Of a stretch of DNA of 5,985 bases, positions 1 through 5,530 are shown one piece after another. The DNA comes from JAHISC01 sp964645815 (GTDB taxonomy: Bacteria; Patescibacteriota; Patescibacteriia; UBA9934), in the NCBI GenBank assembly GCA_964645815.1, contig CAZYCR010000029.1, positions 1 through 5,985 on the forward strand, read 5' to 3'. Made by a program: the position numbers and the translations under genes. The notes below the pieces were generated by a model, which saw only the letters and a program-made list of their open reading frames with translations, did no database searches and was not told the origin of the DNA. Position 1 is the first letter of the stretch, and each line of letters starts with the position of its first letter.

Positions 1-59
1 GTTTGTTACGCGCTCTACCTTATCTTTATTGTTTGGCGGGGGTAGTGTAAGCTGTACTC

Positions 60-1844
60 ATGGAACCAAAAGATGAAATTAAACAAAGGATAGATATAGT
101 CGATTTGGTGGCCGAATATTTGCCATTAAAGCCGGCTGGCGGAGGAAATTTTAAAGGCTTGTGTCCATTCCACGGTGAAAAAACACCGTCGTTTTACGTT
201 TCGCGTGAAAAAGAAATTTGGCACTGTTTTGGCTGCGATAAGGGCGGAGATATTTTTAGTTTCTTAATGGAGATTGATGGATTAACGTTTCCTGAAGCTT
301 TGGATTCATTAGCAAAGAAAGCCGGAGTTGAAATCCCTGAATTTAAGCCAAGTCAAAACAGTGATCAAAAACAATTGACCTTGGCCTTGCACGAAATTGC
401 CGGTAGATTTTACGAAACCATTTTGCACCAGCATCCGGAAGGTCATTCAGCAAGAGAATATTTAAAGATGAGAGGAATTGATGACACTCTTGCTAAAAAA
501 TTTCAGCTTGGCTATGCACCTGATCGTTGGGACGGTATGGTTCAGTTTTTAAAGCAACGTGGCTTTAATGAAAAACAAATTAGTGCAGCTGGCCTGGCCA
601 AACCTAGCAATTCGGGTAGTGGATTAATTGATCGTTTTCGAGGAAGACTGATGATTCCACTTTTTGATGCAGCAGGACATTTAGTTGGTTTTACTGGAAG
701 ATTACTTAAAGATCAGGAAAACGCTCCAAAGTATCTGAATTCACCGGAAACTGTGATCTACCATAAGAGCGATATTCTTTTTGGTTTGCATTTGGCAAAA
801 CGTAGTATTCGTAAAGAAAAATCAGTAATTATTGTTGAAGGTAACCTAGATGTTATCGCTTCACATAAAGCCGGTGTTGAAAATGTAGTTGCTTCTTCGG
901 GCACGGCTTTAACCGAGTCACAACTGAGACAACTTTCAAAAATTAGCCAACGTCTAGTTTTTTCTTTCGACGGCGATGCAGCAGGATTCGAAGCTGCAAA
1001 GCGCGGCATTCATTTAGCTCAGGAAATGAATTTTGATATCAGAGTGATTGAAATACCAGCGGAAGCCGGTAAAGATCCTGATGATTTAGTTAAAAAAAAT
1101 CCAGATCTTTGGCGCCAGTTGGTAGCTAAGCCTGTTCATGTAATGGAATTTTATTTTAATAAAGGTTTAACCAAATTTGATACAAGTGATGTTGATGGGA
1201 AGAGAAATTTTGCCCACTTTATTCTTACTGAGATAAATCGCTTAACCGACAAGTTGGAAAGAGAACATTGGCTTCAAAAAATAAGTGATGTTATTCATGT
1301 TGAAGTTGGCGTTTTACGCGGTATGCTCGACACTGCAATTAAGAAAAAAGTTGAAAGTACAACCGAAGAGAAACCAAAAAAAATAACCTCGCAGAGTGAA
1401 ATGGCTGCTTCTTTCTTGATTGGCTTGCTCTTTGTGGATAAGGCAGCTGGAGACGATATCTTTCCAAGACTAAATGTAGAGGATCTACCAGAGTCTTGGC
1501 AGCGTATTTACAAAGAATTGGTTCTACTATATAATCAAGACAAATCGGAGCAACGCACGCAAAACACATTTTTCTCCATTTTCCAAGATCACTTATCAAC
1601 AATTGGCCTTGAGGATCATTTATCCAAGGTTAATGCAAGCGTCATTCGCGCACAAGAGTTGATCGATGGATTTAGTCGAGACCAAATGCGTGAAGAAATT
1701 GCCCGACATTTGAGTCTTCTAGCATCAAAATCACACGATGCGAAGCGCAAAAAACTGGAGGCGGCTATCCGCCAGGCAGAATTATCTGGTGATGAAGCCA
1801 GACTTAAAGCTTTAATTGAGCAGTACACAAAATTACTCAATTGA
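60..1844 (+). CDS. dnaG: DNA primase DnaG
   Basis: Makes the short RNA primers used by DNA polymerase at the replication fork, working with the replicative helicase DnaB in the cytoplasm. The 594-residue length is normal for the family. Visible domains: an N-terminal CHC2 zinc finger with C35, H38, C56 and C59 (CPFH...CFGC); the primase core with RFRGRLMIP (193-200 region), GFTGR (210-214) and KYLNSPET (224-231); a Toprim domain with the catalytic Glu in VEGNLD (E260, D264), SSGTAL (279-284) and the metal-binding DGD (D304, D306), then KDPDD (338-342). Residues from about 440 to the end form the variable helical region expected to contact DnaB. An in-frame TAA at 48-50 leaves ATG 60 as the only reasonable start. 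No Shine-Dalgarno is visible. A weak promoter (TTGTTA 3-8, TTTATT 25-30) is possible, but transcription could also enter from upstream. The gene ends with TGA, 19 bases before rpoD, so co-transcription is likely. Confidence 0.97.
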   Translation: MEPKDEIKQRIDIVDLVAEYLPLKPAGGGNFKGLCPFHGEKTPSFYVSREKEIWHCFGCDKGGDIFSFLMEIDGLTFPEALDSLAKKAGVEIPEFKPSQNSDQKQLTLALHEIAGRFYETILHQHPEGHSAREYLKMRGIDDTLAKKFQLGYAPDRWDGMVQFLKQRGFNEKQISAAGLAKPSNSGSGLIDRFRGRLMIPLFDAAGHLVGFTGRLLKDQENAPKYLNSPETVIYHKSDILFGLHLAKRSIRKEKSVIIVEGNLDVIASHKAGVENVVASSGTALTESQLRQLSKISQRLVFSFDGDAAGFEAAKRGIHLAQEMNFDIRVIEIPAEAGKDPDDLVKKNPDLWRQLVAKPVHVMEFYFNKGLTKFDTSDVDGKRNFAHFILTEINRLTDKLEREHWLQKISDVIHVEVGVLRGMLDTAIKKKVESTTEEKPKKITSQSEMAASFLIGLLFVDKAAGDDIFPRLNVEDLPESWQRIYKELVLLYNQDKSEQRTQNTFFSIFQDHLSTIGLEDHLSKVNASVIRAQELIDGFSRDQMREEIARHLSLLASKSHDAKRKKLEAAIRQAELSGDEARLKALIEQYTKLLN

Positions 1845-1863
1845 GGCGTAATTTTAGTAGTTT

Positions 1864-3072
1864 ATGCCTAAAAAAGCTTCAATTAAGAAGCGAGTTGCTG
1901 CCAAAAAACCGGCAGCCAAGTCACGCGCTAAAAAACAAAAAGTTCAAAAAGTCGCAGCAGAACCGCGAACTCGATACAAAAAGTCAGCACCACCATCGGA
2001 AGGAGTGTTGCAACAGCTGATTGATCGAGGAATGCGTCGAGGGTTTATTACTGAAAATGAATTGATTTTCACCTTCGGAGAAGTCGAGGACCACACAGAG
2101 GTACTCGAAGATTTTTTGGATTTTATCGATCGAAAAGGTTTACATTTGGTAGAAGGGAAGGAAGGATTTTTGGGTGTGGATAAGTCCATGGACGATGTCT
2201 ACGAAAAAATGAGAGTTAAGTTGGATAAAAAAGTTGAATATTCTGATGTCACCCAAGATTCGATTCAAATGTACTTACGAGAAATTGGAAAAATTCCTTT
2301 GCTTACTGCAGAGGAAGAAATATCTTTGGCAAAACGTAAAGAAAGAGGCGACCAGGAAGCAACAACAAGACTGATTGAGGCTAACCTGCGTCTCGTTGTT
2401 TCTATTGCCAAGAAATTCGTTGGTAAACAGCTGTCACTCTTAGATCTTATCCAAGAAGGCAACGTCGGACTCTTCCGAGCTGTCAAAAAATTCGAATATA
2501 GAAAAGGCTACAAGTTTTCTACTTATGCAACTTGGTGGATTCGTCAGGCGATCACTCGTGCTTTAGCTGACCAGTCCCGCACGATTCGTATTCCTGTACA
2601 CATGGTCGAAACGATCAATCGTTTCAAACAAGTTGAACGTCGTTTGATTCAAGACCTTGGTCGTGAACCATTGGCGGAAGAAATGGCAGCAGAACTTGAT
2701 TTACCAGTAGCCAAGGTGAGACACATCAAAAAAATCTCGCAAGAAACAGTTTCTTTGGAAGCTTCGGTTGGTGATGATGATGAGGATTCAAAACTGGAAG
2801 ACTTCATCGAAGACGTCAAAACGGTTTCACCAGATAAACAAGCAGCTCGCGAGCTCCTGAAAGATTATGTCGGTGAAGCAATGAAAGATTTGACTCCTCG
2901 AGAGCAGAAAATTTTGGAAATGCGATTTGGTCTGGCCGACGGCATTAGTCACACCCTGGAAGAAGTTGGTAGGGAATTCGACGTCACTCGTGAACGTATT
3001 CGTCAGATCGAAGCCAAAGCACTGGAAAAGATTCAACAAAAAGAGATCATTCACAAGTTGCGCGATTACTAG
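1864..3072 (+). CDS. rpoD: Primary RNA polymerase sigma factor (sigma-70, RpoD/SigA)
   Basis: Directs RNA polymerase to housekeeping promoters. The 402 residues contain, in order: a Lys/Ala-rich basic tail (about 2-40); a region 1.1-like segment (about 46-105); region 1.2 (about 131-162, DSIQMYLREIGKIPLLT); region 2 (about 168-245) with the core-binding DLIQEGNVGL and the -10 recognition and melting segment YKFSTYATWWIRQAI followed by RTIRIPVH; region 3 (about 248-325), including the acidic finger GDDDEDSKLEDFIED; and region 4 (about 338-402) with LTPREQKILEMRFGL and the -35-binding helix-turn-helix ending VTRERIRQIEAKALEKI. Region 1.1 together with complete regions 2-4 marks a group 1 sigma rather than an alternative one. 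The length resembles the short Firmicutes-type SigA. It follows dnaG by 19 bases without a Shine-Dalgarno and is probably translated from the same mRNA. The stop codon (TAG 3070-3072) directly abuts the long inverted repeat at 3073-3221. Confidence 0.97.
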   Translation: MPKKASIKKRVAAKKPAAKSRAKKQKVQKVAAEPRTRYKKSAPPSEGVLQQLIDRGMRRGFITENELIFTFGEVEDHTEVLEDFLDFIDRKGLHLVEGKEGFLGVDKSMDDVYEKMRVKLDKKVEYSDVTQDSIQMYLREIGKIPLLTAEEEISLAKRKERGDQEATTRLIEANLRLVVSIAKKFVGKQLSLLDLIQEGNVGLFRAVKKFEYRKGYKFSTYATWWIRQAITRALADQSRTIRIPVHMVETINRFKQVERRLIQDLGREPLAEEMAAELDLPVAKVRHIKKISQETVSLEASVGDDDEDSKLEDFIEDVKTVSPDKQAARELLKDYVGEAMKDLTPREQKILEMRFGLADGISHTLEEVGREFDVTRERIRQIEAKALEKIQQKEIIHKLRDY

Positions 3073-3221
3073 AGTAAACAAAAACTGTACAAAATTTTTC
3101 GCTTGGCCTGTCGCAAAACGGCCTTTTCAGTCTTATCTTCGTTTAACGAATTTAACTGTTGCTGAAAAGTCTGTTTTGCAAATCAGGCCTCGTTCAAAAT
3201 TTGTACAGTTTTTAGTTTACT
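3073..3221. repeat. Long imperfect inverted repeat (~149 bp) between convergent genes; MITE-like or oversized bidirectional terminator
   Basis: Almost the whole intergenic stretch folds on itself. Outer helix: AGTAAAC 3073-3079 pairs with 3215-3221; 3080-3093 (A-run then CTGTACAAA) pairs with 3200-3213; TTTT 3095-3098 pairs with 3196-3199. That is about 25 base pairs with one-base bulges at 3094 and 3214. After a 6x6 internal loop, GGCCTG 3105-3110 pairs with CAGGCC 3184-3189, GCAAAAC 3113-3119 with 3173-3179, and CTTTTCAG 3123-3130 with CTGAAAAG 3162-3169. The 31-base tip carries a small TTCGT/ACGAA hairpin (3138-3150). The U-run TTTTT 3209-3213 and its mirror 3080-3084 give each strand a terminator-like CTGTAC stem plus U-tract, so bidirectional termination is plausible. 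The right arm contains the TAA stop (3217-3219) of the minus-strand gene. No coding region is seen and no clear target-site duplication. The pairing is seen directly; the origin and role are inferred. Confidence 0.85.
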
Positions 3222-4362
3222 GATTTTTCTTCATCTTGCCACTTTTGACTAGATAAAGGGCGATTGCTCCAATAACTGCCAGAACAATAATTACAATCCA
3301 AATGTTTTTAAGAAGTAATACTAGGCCAAAGATTATTAACCAGAGTACCAAACCTATCAAAGCAGCGGCAGATTTTATTACTCCGTCAAATCCCTGATCA
3401 ACGTGTTTACCAAGAATTGGAATTGTGCGGAAAATATTGGTGAAGTAAGTGAGCGGTCCTACAATCAAGAGCATTCCGAAAATCATGGCTAGTAGTGAAG
3501 CAATCCTGAGTACCCAACCCATTGCCTTGTCTTGAGCAGTTAAAGCGGCCAGGGTGCCATCAAAGTTCTTATTTGAGATGACGTATGGTTTTCCCTCGTA
3601 TGCTCCCTCAATTTCGTTGTTAGCGGCATTTCCGGCGACTAGAATTCGTTGCTTACTAGGTAGATAAGTGAAGTTAAAACGTTCATCGCCTTCGATCGGT
3701 GCAGTCTTGCTGATCTCATAAACATAATCAGTAAATTGCATTGTGCCAATAAAATTCGCACCACCCTGAGGAGCAATGGTGTAATTACCAATCTTCACGC
3801 GAGCGTAATCATAATTGGAATCTACAGAAGTCCAATCATATTCTTTGACCAAATAACAAGCTTCACAATTCTCACCGTTTTCATCGCATTCGTCTTCAAT
3901 GCGGCGAATGATTTCATCATCGCTAGCCAAATCTCCGCATTTCTCGGCCTCGTGACTTACGTAAACTTCTTTGTTTGATAATACATACAAACAATCCTCC
4001 GGCTCTGTTACCGGTAGTTCGGCAGTTTCAGTTGGAGTAGTTGCTTCTGGTTGAATGACATCAAGACCGGCAAAAAAGTCATCATCTTCGTCAGAAACTA
4101 CGCGATTCGACGGTAGAGACTTATGAACATCTCCAACTCGAGGACAAGCTAAAGGATCCAGATTCCGAGCTTCTCCCTCGATAATTATGTAACCGGTGTC
4201 GTTTCCATCGGCTGAAACGACCTGACCTGTGGAAAACTCTTTTGCTCGATCTTGGGACTGTGCCTGCCAGAGCAGATATGGAGAAAGGGCTACAACTAGC
4301 CCAATTCCTATCAGCATGCCAATTAAACTGCCAAAAATACCGCCTTGTTTTTGTGTGGACAT
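3217..4362 (-). CDS. TMEM43/LUMA-family-like membrane protein with cysteine-bearing external domain
   Basis: The 381-residue integral membrane protein has one N-terminal helix (about 9-32), a large polar domain (33-280) and three closely spaced C-terminal helices (about 284-305, 330-352, 353-373), ending in a Lys-rich tail. Positive charges place both ends in the cytoplasm and the large domain outside. This architecture, and the C-terminal block with LRIASLLAMIFGMLLI, GPLTY and IPILGK between helices, resemble the TMEM43 (LUMA) family, whose bacterial role is unknown. The assignment is by pattern only. The external domain has an acidic, Thr/Pro-rich stretch (about 90-123) and six cysteines (C73, C124, C142, C159, C166, C169), the last two as CEAC, suggesting disulfides or a metal site. 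ATG 4362 lies about 17 bases from the predicted transcript start and has no Shine-Dalgarno. The stop falls inside the inverted repeat shared with rpoD. It is transcribed divergently from the lipoprotein gene. Confidence 0.9.
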   Translation of the reverse strand: MSTQKQGGIFGSLIGMLIGIGLVVALSPYLLWQAQSQDRAKEFSTGQVVSADGNDTGYIIIEGEARNLDPLACPRVGDVHKSLPSNRVVSDEDDDFFAGLDVIQPEATTPTETAELPVTEPEDCLYVLSNKEVYVSHEAEKCGDLASDDEIIRRIEDECDENGENCEACYLVKEYDWTSVDSNYDYARVKIGNYTIAPQGGANFIGTMQFTDYVYEISKTAPIEGDERFNFTYLPSKQRILVAGNAANNEIEGAYEGKPYVISNKNFDGTLAALTAQDKAMGWVLRIASLLAMIFGMLLIVGPLTYFTNIFRTIPILGKHVDQGFDGVIKSAAALIGLVLWLIIFGLVLLLKNIWIVIIVLAVIGAIALYLVKSGKMKKNQ

Positions 4363-4385
4363 AAATAGATTAGTTATTTTGTCCT

Positions 4386-4413
4386 ATTTTACCAAAATTT
4401 GGCTGTGATACAA
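4386..4413 (-). promoter_or_regulatory. Minus-strand promoter of the TMEM43-like gene (extended -10)
   Basis: Read on the minus strand, TAAAAT (4386-4391) matches the -10 consensus at 5 of 6 positions and is preceded by TGG, an extended -10. TTGTAT (4408-4413) can act as a weak -35 at 16-bp spacing. Transcription would start near 4379, giving a leader of about 17 bases before ATG 4362. The -35 overlaps the -10 of the divergent plus-strand promoter. Confidence 0.55.
4392..4402. promoter_or_regulatory. 11-bp palindrome between the overlapping divergent promoters, possible operator
   Basis: CCAAAATTTGG is a perfect inverted repeat (CCAAA, central A, TTTGG) lying in the spacer of both promoters. 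A protein bound here would block both. The symmetry is seen directly; an operator function is inferred, and an AT-rich region can produce short palindromes by chance. Confidence 0.35.
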
Positions 4414-4414
4414 T
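4406..4414 (+). promoter_or_regulatory. Plus-strand promoter of the lipoprotein gene (extended -10)
   Basis: TGATACAAT is an extended -10: TG (4406-4407), one base, then TACAAT (4409-4414), 5 of 6 matches. No good -35 exists at 17 bp; that slot (4386-4391) is occupied by the -10 of the opposing promoter. The predicted start near 4421 gives a leader of about 20 bases before ATG 4441. It also argues against the TTG codon at 4399 being the translation start, since that codon would lie upstream of the transcript. Confidence 0.55.
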
Positions 4415-4440
4415 TTTTCTATTATTCATCAAAAAATATT

Positions 4441-4857
4441 ATGAAGAAAATATTTCTAACTTTAGGGGTTATAGCGCTGATGGGCGCTGGTTGTTCTGCG
4501 TCAACTGATGAGTCTGATACAGTGGTGGAAACTCCTGAGACTGGCACTGAAATGAGTGCCGATGTTGCTCAAATTAAGAGCAATATGGAGATAATGCAGG
4601 TTGCTGCCAATACTGATAATTGCGACGGTCTCTTAATTCAATTTGCTCCGGGTGTTGCAACAGAAGCGGACTGTCCGGCGATTGCTGCTTTTATGATCGA
4701 AAAACAAGCGGTTGCTCAGGTTGATTGGTCTCAAGTTTCACCAGACGGTACTTCAGCACAATTGGTTGATGCCAATGGTCGGGTTTTAGCCAACATGGTT
4801 TATGATGATTCAGGTCTACTTTGGGGTTACAAACTGTCTGATCGTTTCTGGGAATAA
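4441..4857 (+). CDS. Small predicted lipoprotein of unknown function
   Basis: The 138-residue protein has a typical lipoprotein signal: MKK, a hydrophobic stretch (4-16) and the lipobox-like MGAGC with C18 as the expected lipid-modified residue, followed by a polar Ser/Thr/Glu linker (19-40) usual for tethered lipoproteins. The remaining domain (about 41-138) has two further cysteines, C61 and C78, that could form a disulfide, and a C-terminal segment rich in beta-type residues (AQLVDANGRVLANMVYDDSG). No named family is recognised. A longer reading frame from TTG 4399 exists, but ATG 4441 gives a clean signal peptide and lies downstream of the predicted promoter, so it is preferred. No Shine-Dalgarno is present. 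The gene ends just before a strong hairpin terminator shared with the convergent neighbour. Confidence 0.88.
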   Translation: MKKIFLTLGVIALMGAGCSASTDESDTVVETPETGTEMSADVAQIKSNMEIMQVAANTDNCDGLLIQFAPGVATEADCPAIAAFMIEKQAVAQVDWSQVSPDGTSAQLVDANGRVLANMVYDDSGLLWGYKLSDRFWE

Positions 4858-4861
4858 ATAA

Positions 4862-4900
4862 AAAACAACCGTCGGTAAATGCCGGCGGTTGTTTTATTTT
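4862..4900. terminator. Strong bidirectional intrinsic terminator
   Basis: AAAACAACCG (4862-4871) pairs perfectly with CGGTTGTTTT (4886-4895). The stem continues inward through 4872-4876/4881-4885 (two G-T wobbles) to an AAAT loop (4877-4880), about 15 base pairs. On plus the stem runs into TTTTATTTT. On minus the mirrored A-run gives an equivalent U-tract. It separates the convergent genes ending at 4857 and 4899. Confidence 0.93.
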
Positions 4901-5288
4901 AGAAACAATTTTGAGTCTTCACAAAATCGGAAATTGTTGGAGCATCACCATTGAGAATTTCCTGAACCCGAGTCTGGCCTAGAGCATCAACGGCACATTG
5001 TTCTTGAGCCGCGGTAATTTCTGTTGGGATGGTTGTAGTATCGATTCCGATTGATTCGAGCATAACTTCTTGTTCAGATGAGAGCAGTGGATGATCATAT
5101 GAACTGGTTGCATCACTGTCCGGACCAAAGATCAGTGCCGGTGTTTCAGTTACATCAACTCCGAAAGGCTTTATAATCGCCAAAGCAACTATAATAAAGA
5201 TTATTAAAACAATAAAGGCCGCAAACAAGGCACCAATGATAATTAAAAATATTTTCCAATAATTAACTTCTTTTTGTTTTTCGGCCAT
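4899..5288 (-). CDS. Small single-pass membrane protein of unknown function
   Basis: The 129-residue protein has a charged N-terminus (MAEKQKEVNYWK), one long hydrophobic helix (about 13-39) and an extracytoplasmic domain of about 85 residues. That domain has a recognisable layout: HPLLSSEQEVMLESIGID (66-83), then IPTEITAAQEQC (87-98), GQTRVQEILNGDAPT (104-118) and a final NCF. C98 and C128 are the only cysteines and probably pair. The EQE/GI/ITAAQ/C...C pattern looks like a conserved small domain that I believe recurs in Patescibacteria without a known function; that recollection was not checked. ATG 5288 is about 6-7 bases from the predicted transcript start, so the mRNA is nearly leaderless. 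It is convergent with the lipoprotein gene and divergent from the riboswitch-controlled gene. Confidence 0.85.
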   Translation of the reverse strand: MAEKQKEVNYWKIFLIIIGALFAAFIVLIIFIIVALAIIKPFGVDVTETPALIFGPDSDATSSYDHPLLSSEQEVMLESIGIDTTTIPTEITAAQEQCAVDALGQTRVQEILNGDAPTISDFVKTQNCF

Positions 5289-5301
5289 AAGTTTTTATTT
5301 T

Positions 5302-5330
5302 AGTATATACTTAGCCGAACATTTAGTCTA
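5302..5330 (-). promoter_or_regulatory. Minus-strand promoter of the small membrane protein gene
   Basis: Minus-strand TATACT (5302-5307, 5 of 6 to consensus) and TAGACT (5325-5330, 4 of 6 to TTGACA) are separated by 17 bp. Transcription would begin near 5295, leaving only about 6-7 bases before ATG 5288. The -10 lies in the palindrome AGTATATACT (5302-5311), which reads TATACT on both strands. No matching -35 is seen for the plus direction. Confidence 0.6.
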
Positions 5331-5347
5331 TCAATGGTTATCCCAAG

Positions 5348-5378
5348 TTGAGTTGCACAAATATCAAGGTGTGATAAA
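5348..5378 (+). promoter_or_regulatory. Weak candidate promoter for the riboswitch transcript
   Basis: TTGAGT (5348-5353) and an extended -10-like TGT-GATAAA (5370-5378) are 19 bp apart, longer than ideal. This would start RNA near 5385, just inside the possible 5' edge of the riboswitch. If the aptamer begins earlier (TCAAG 5364-5368 can pair with CTTGA 5392-5396), the promoter must lie upstream, perhaps at the plus-strand TATACT 5306-5311. The choice is unresolved. Confidence 0.25.
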
Positions 5379-5465
5379 GTGAGCTCACAATCTTGAACCT
5401 CGGTGAAGCCCGGTGGAAATCCGGCACAGTGGCGCTACGGTGAAAGTCCGAGCCCGAGCTAGAGA
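5364..5465 (+). promoter_or_regulatory. Cobalamin (B12) riboswitch aptamer
   Basis: The core at 5408-5453 reads like the conserved cobalamin element. GCCCGGTGGAAATCCGG has the CCGG/CCGG stem (5410-5413/5421-5424) around the GGTGnnAATCC signature. It is followed by CAC-AGTGG-CGCTAC (compare CGCCACTGT in the family) and GGTGAAAGTCCGAGCC (compare the AGTC-GA-CC 3' strand). CTCGG 5399-5403 can pair with CCGAG 5448-5452 and AGCTC 5382-5386 with GAGCT 5456-5460, closing the core. The peripheral arms are short, so this is a minimal version of the aptamer. The position, 65 bases upstream of a transcobalamin-like protein, supports the call. The 5' boundary is approximate. The RNA would sense adenosyl- or other cobalamins and control the gene at 5531. 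Confidence 0.82.
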
Positions 5466-5478
5466 ATTAACTTCATAA

Positions 5479-5514
5479 TCGGCCGCTTTAGCCGAGGAAG
5501 TATTTCCTTGGCTA
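5479..5514 (+). promoter_or_regulatory. Switch hairpins of the riboswitch expression platform (antiterminator and competitor)
   Basis: TAGCCGAGGAA (5489-5499) pairs with TTCCTTGGCTA (5504-5514), 11 base pairs with one G-T wobble and a GTAT loop. Two alternatives compete. TCGGC 5479-5483 can pair with GCCGA 5491-5495, taking the left arm. CTTGGC 5507-5512 is also the left arm of the downstream terminator hairpin. CCTCGG 5398-5403 inside the aptamer can pair with CCGAGG 5492-5497, a possible link to ligand state. The pairings are seen; the role as antiterminator is inferred. Confidence 0.6.
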
Positions 5515-5530
5515 GTGCCAAGTATTTTTT
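5507..5530 (+). terminator. Riboswitch-controlled intrinsic terminator abutting the start codon
   Basis: CTTGGC (5507-5512) and GCCAAG (5517-5522) form a perfect 6-bp stem with a TAGT loop, followed by TATTTTTT ending at 5530, one base before ATG 5531. Its left arm overlaps the 11-bp hairpin 5489-5514, so only one can form. This fits transcription attenuation by the cobalamin aptamer, most likely off when B12 is bound, as is usual for the class. The short stem makes it a moderate terminator. Confidence 0.6.

Noticed and set aside
53..58. TGTACT as a -10 element for dnaG
   Set aside because: It sits immediately before ATG 60, so transcription would begin after the start codon.
1842..1844. TGA as glycine codon (code 25) extending dnaG
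   Set aside because: The family-length protein ends here and rpoD begins 19 bases later, so TGA is an ordinary stop.
758..2486. Several minus-strand open frames of 73-87 codons opposite dnaG and rpoD
   Set aside because: They are antisense to strongly recognised genes, show no family motifs, and have no initiation signals.
3105..3127. Separate rpoD terminator GGCC...GGCC followed by TTTT
   Set aside because: The stem is only 4 bp with an 11-base loop, and the same bases pair much better in the long inverted repeat. It could at most be a minor alternative.
2927..3223. 98-codon plus-strand open frame overlapping the end of rpoD and running through the inverted repeat
   Set aside because: It lies mostly in another frame of rpoD region 4, its composition is unlike a folded protein, and the rest is hairpin sequence. 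It is a shadow frame.
3064..3225. Target-site duplication GATT flanking the inverted repeat (3064-3067 and 3222-3225)
   Set aside because: The left copy is separated from the repeat end by five bases and lies in rpoD coding sequence. Four matching bases are expected by chance in AT-rich DNA.
3736..3978. 80-codon plus-strand open frame opposite the TMEM43-like gene
   Set aside because: It is antisense to a coherent membrane protein with a promoter, and has no recognisable features of its own.
4399..4440. TTG-initiated N-terminal extension of the lipoprotein gene
   Set aside because: It would place 14 residues before a clean lipoprotein signal peptide and lies upstream of the predicted -10 (4409-4414). 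ATG 4441 explains the protein better.
5440..5460. RNase P RNA-like GAAAGTCC motif
   Set aside because: The motif occurs here without the rest of the RNase P RNA, and the surrounding bases fit the cobalamin aptamer.
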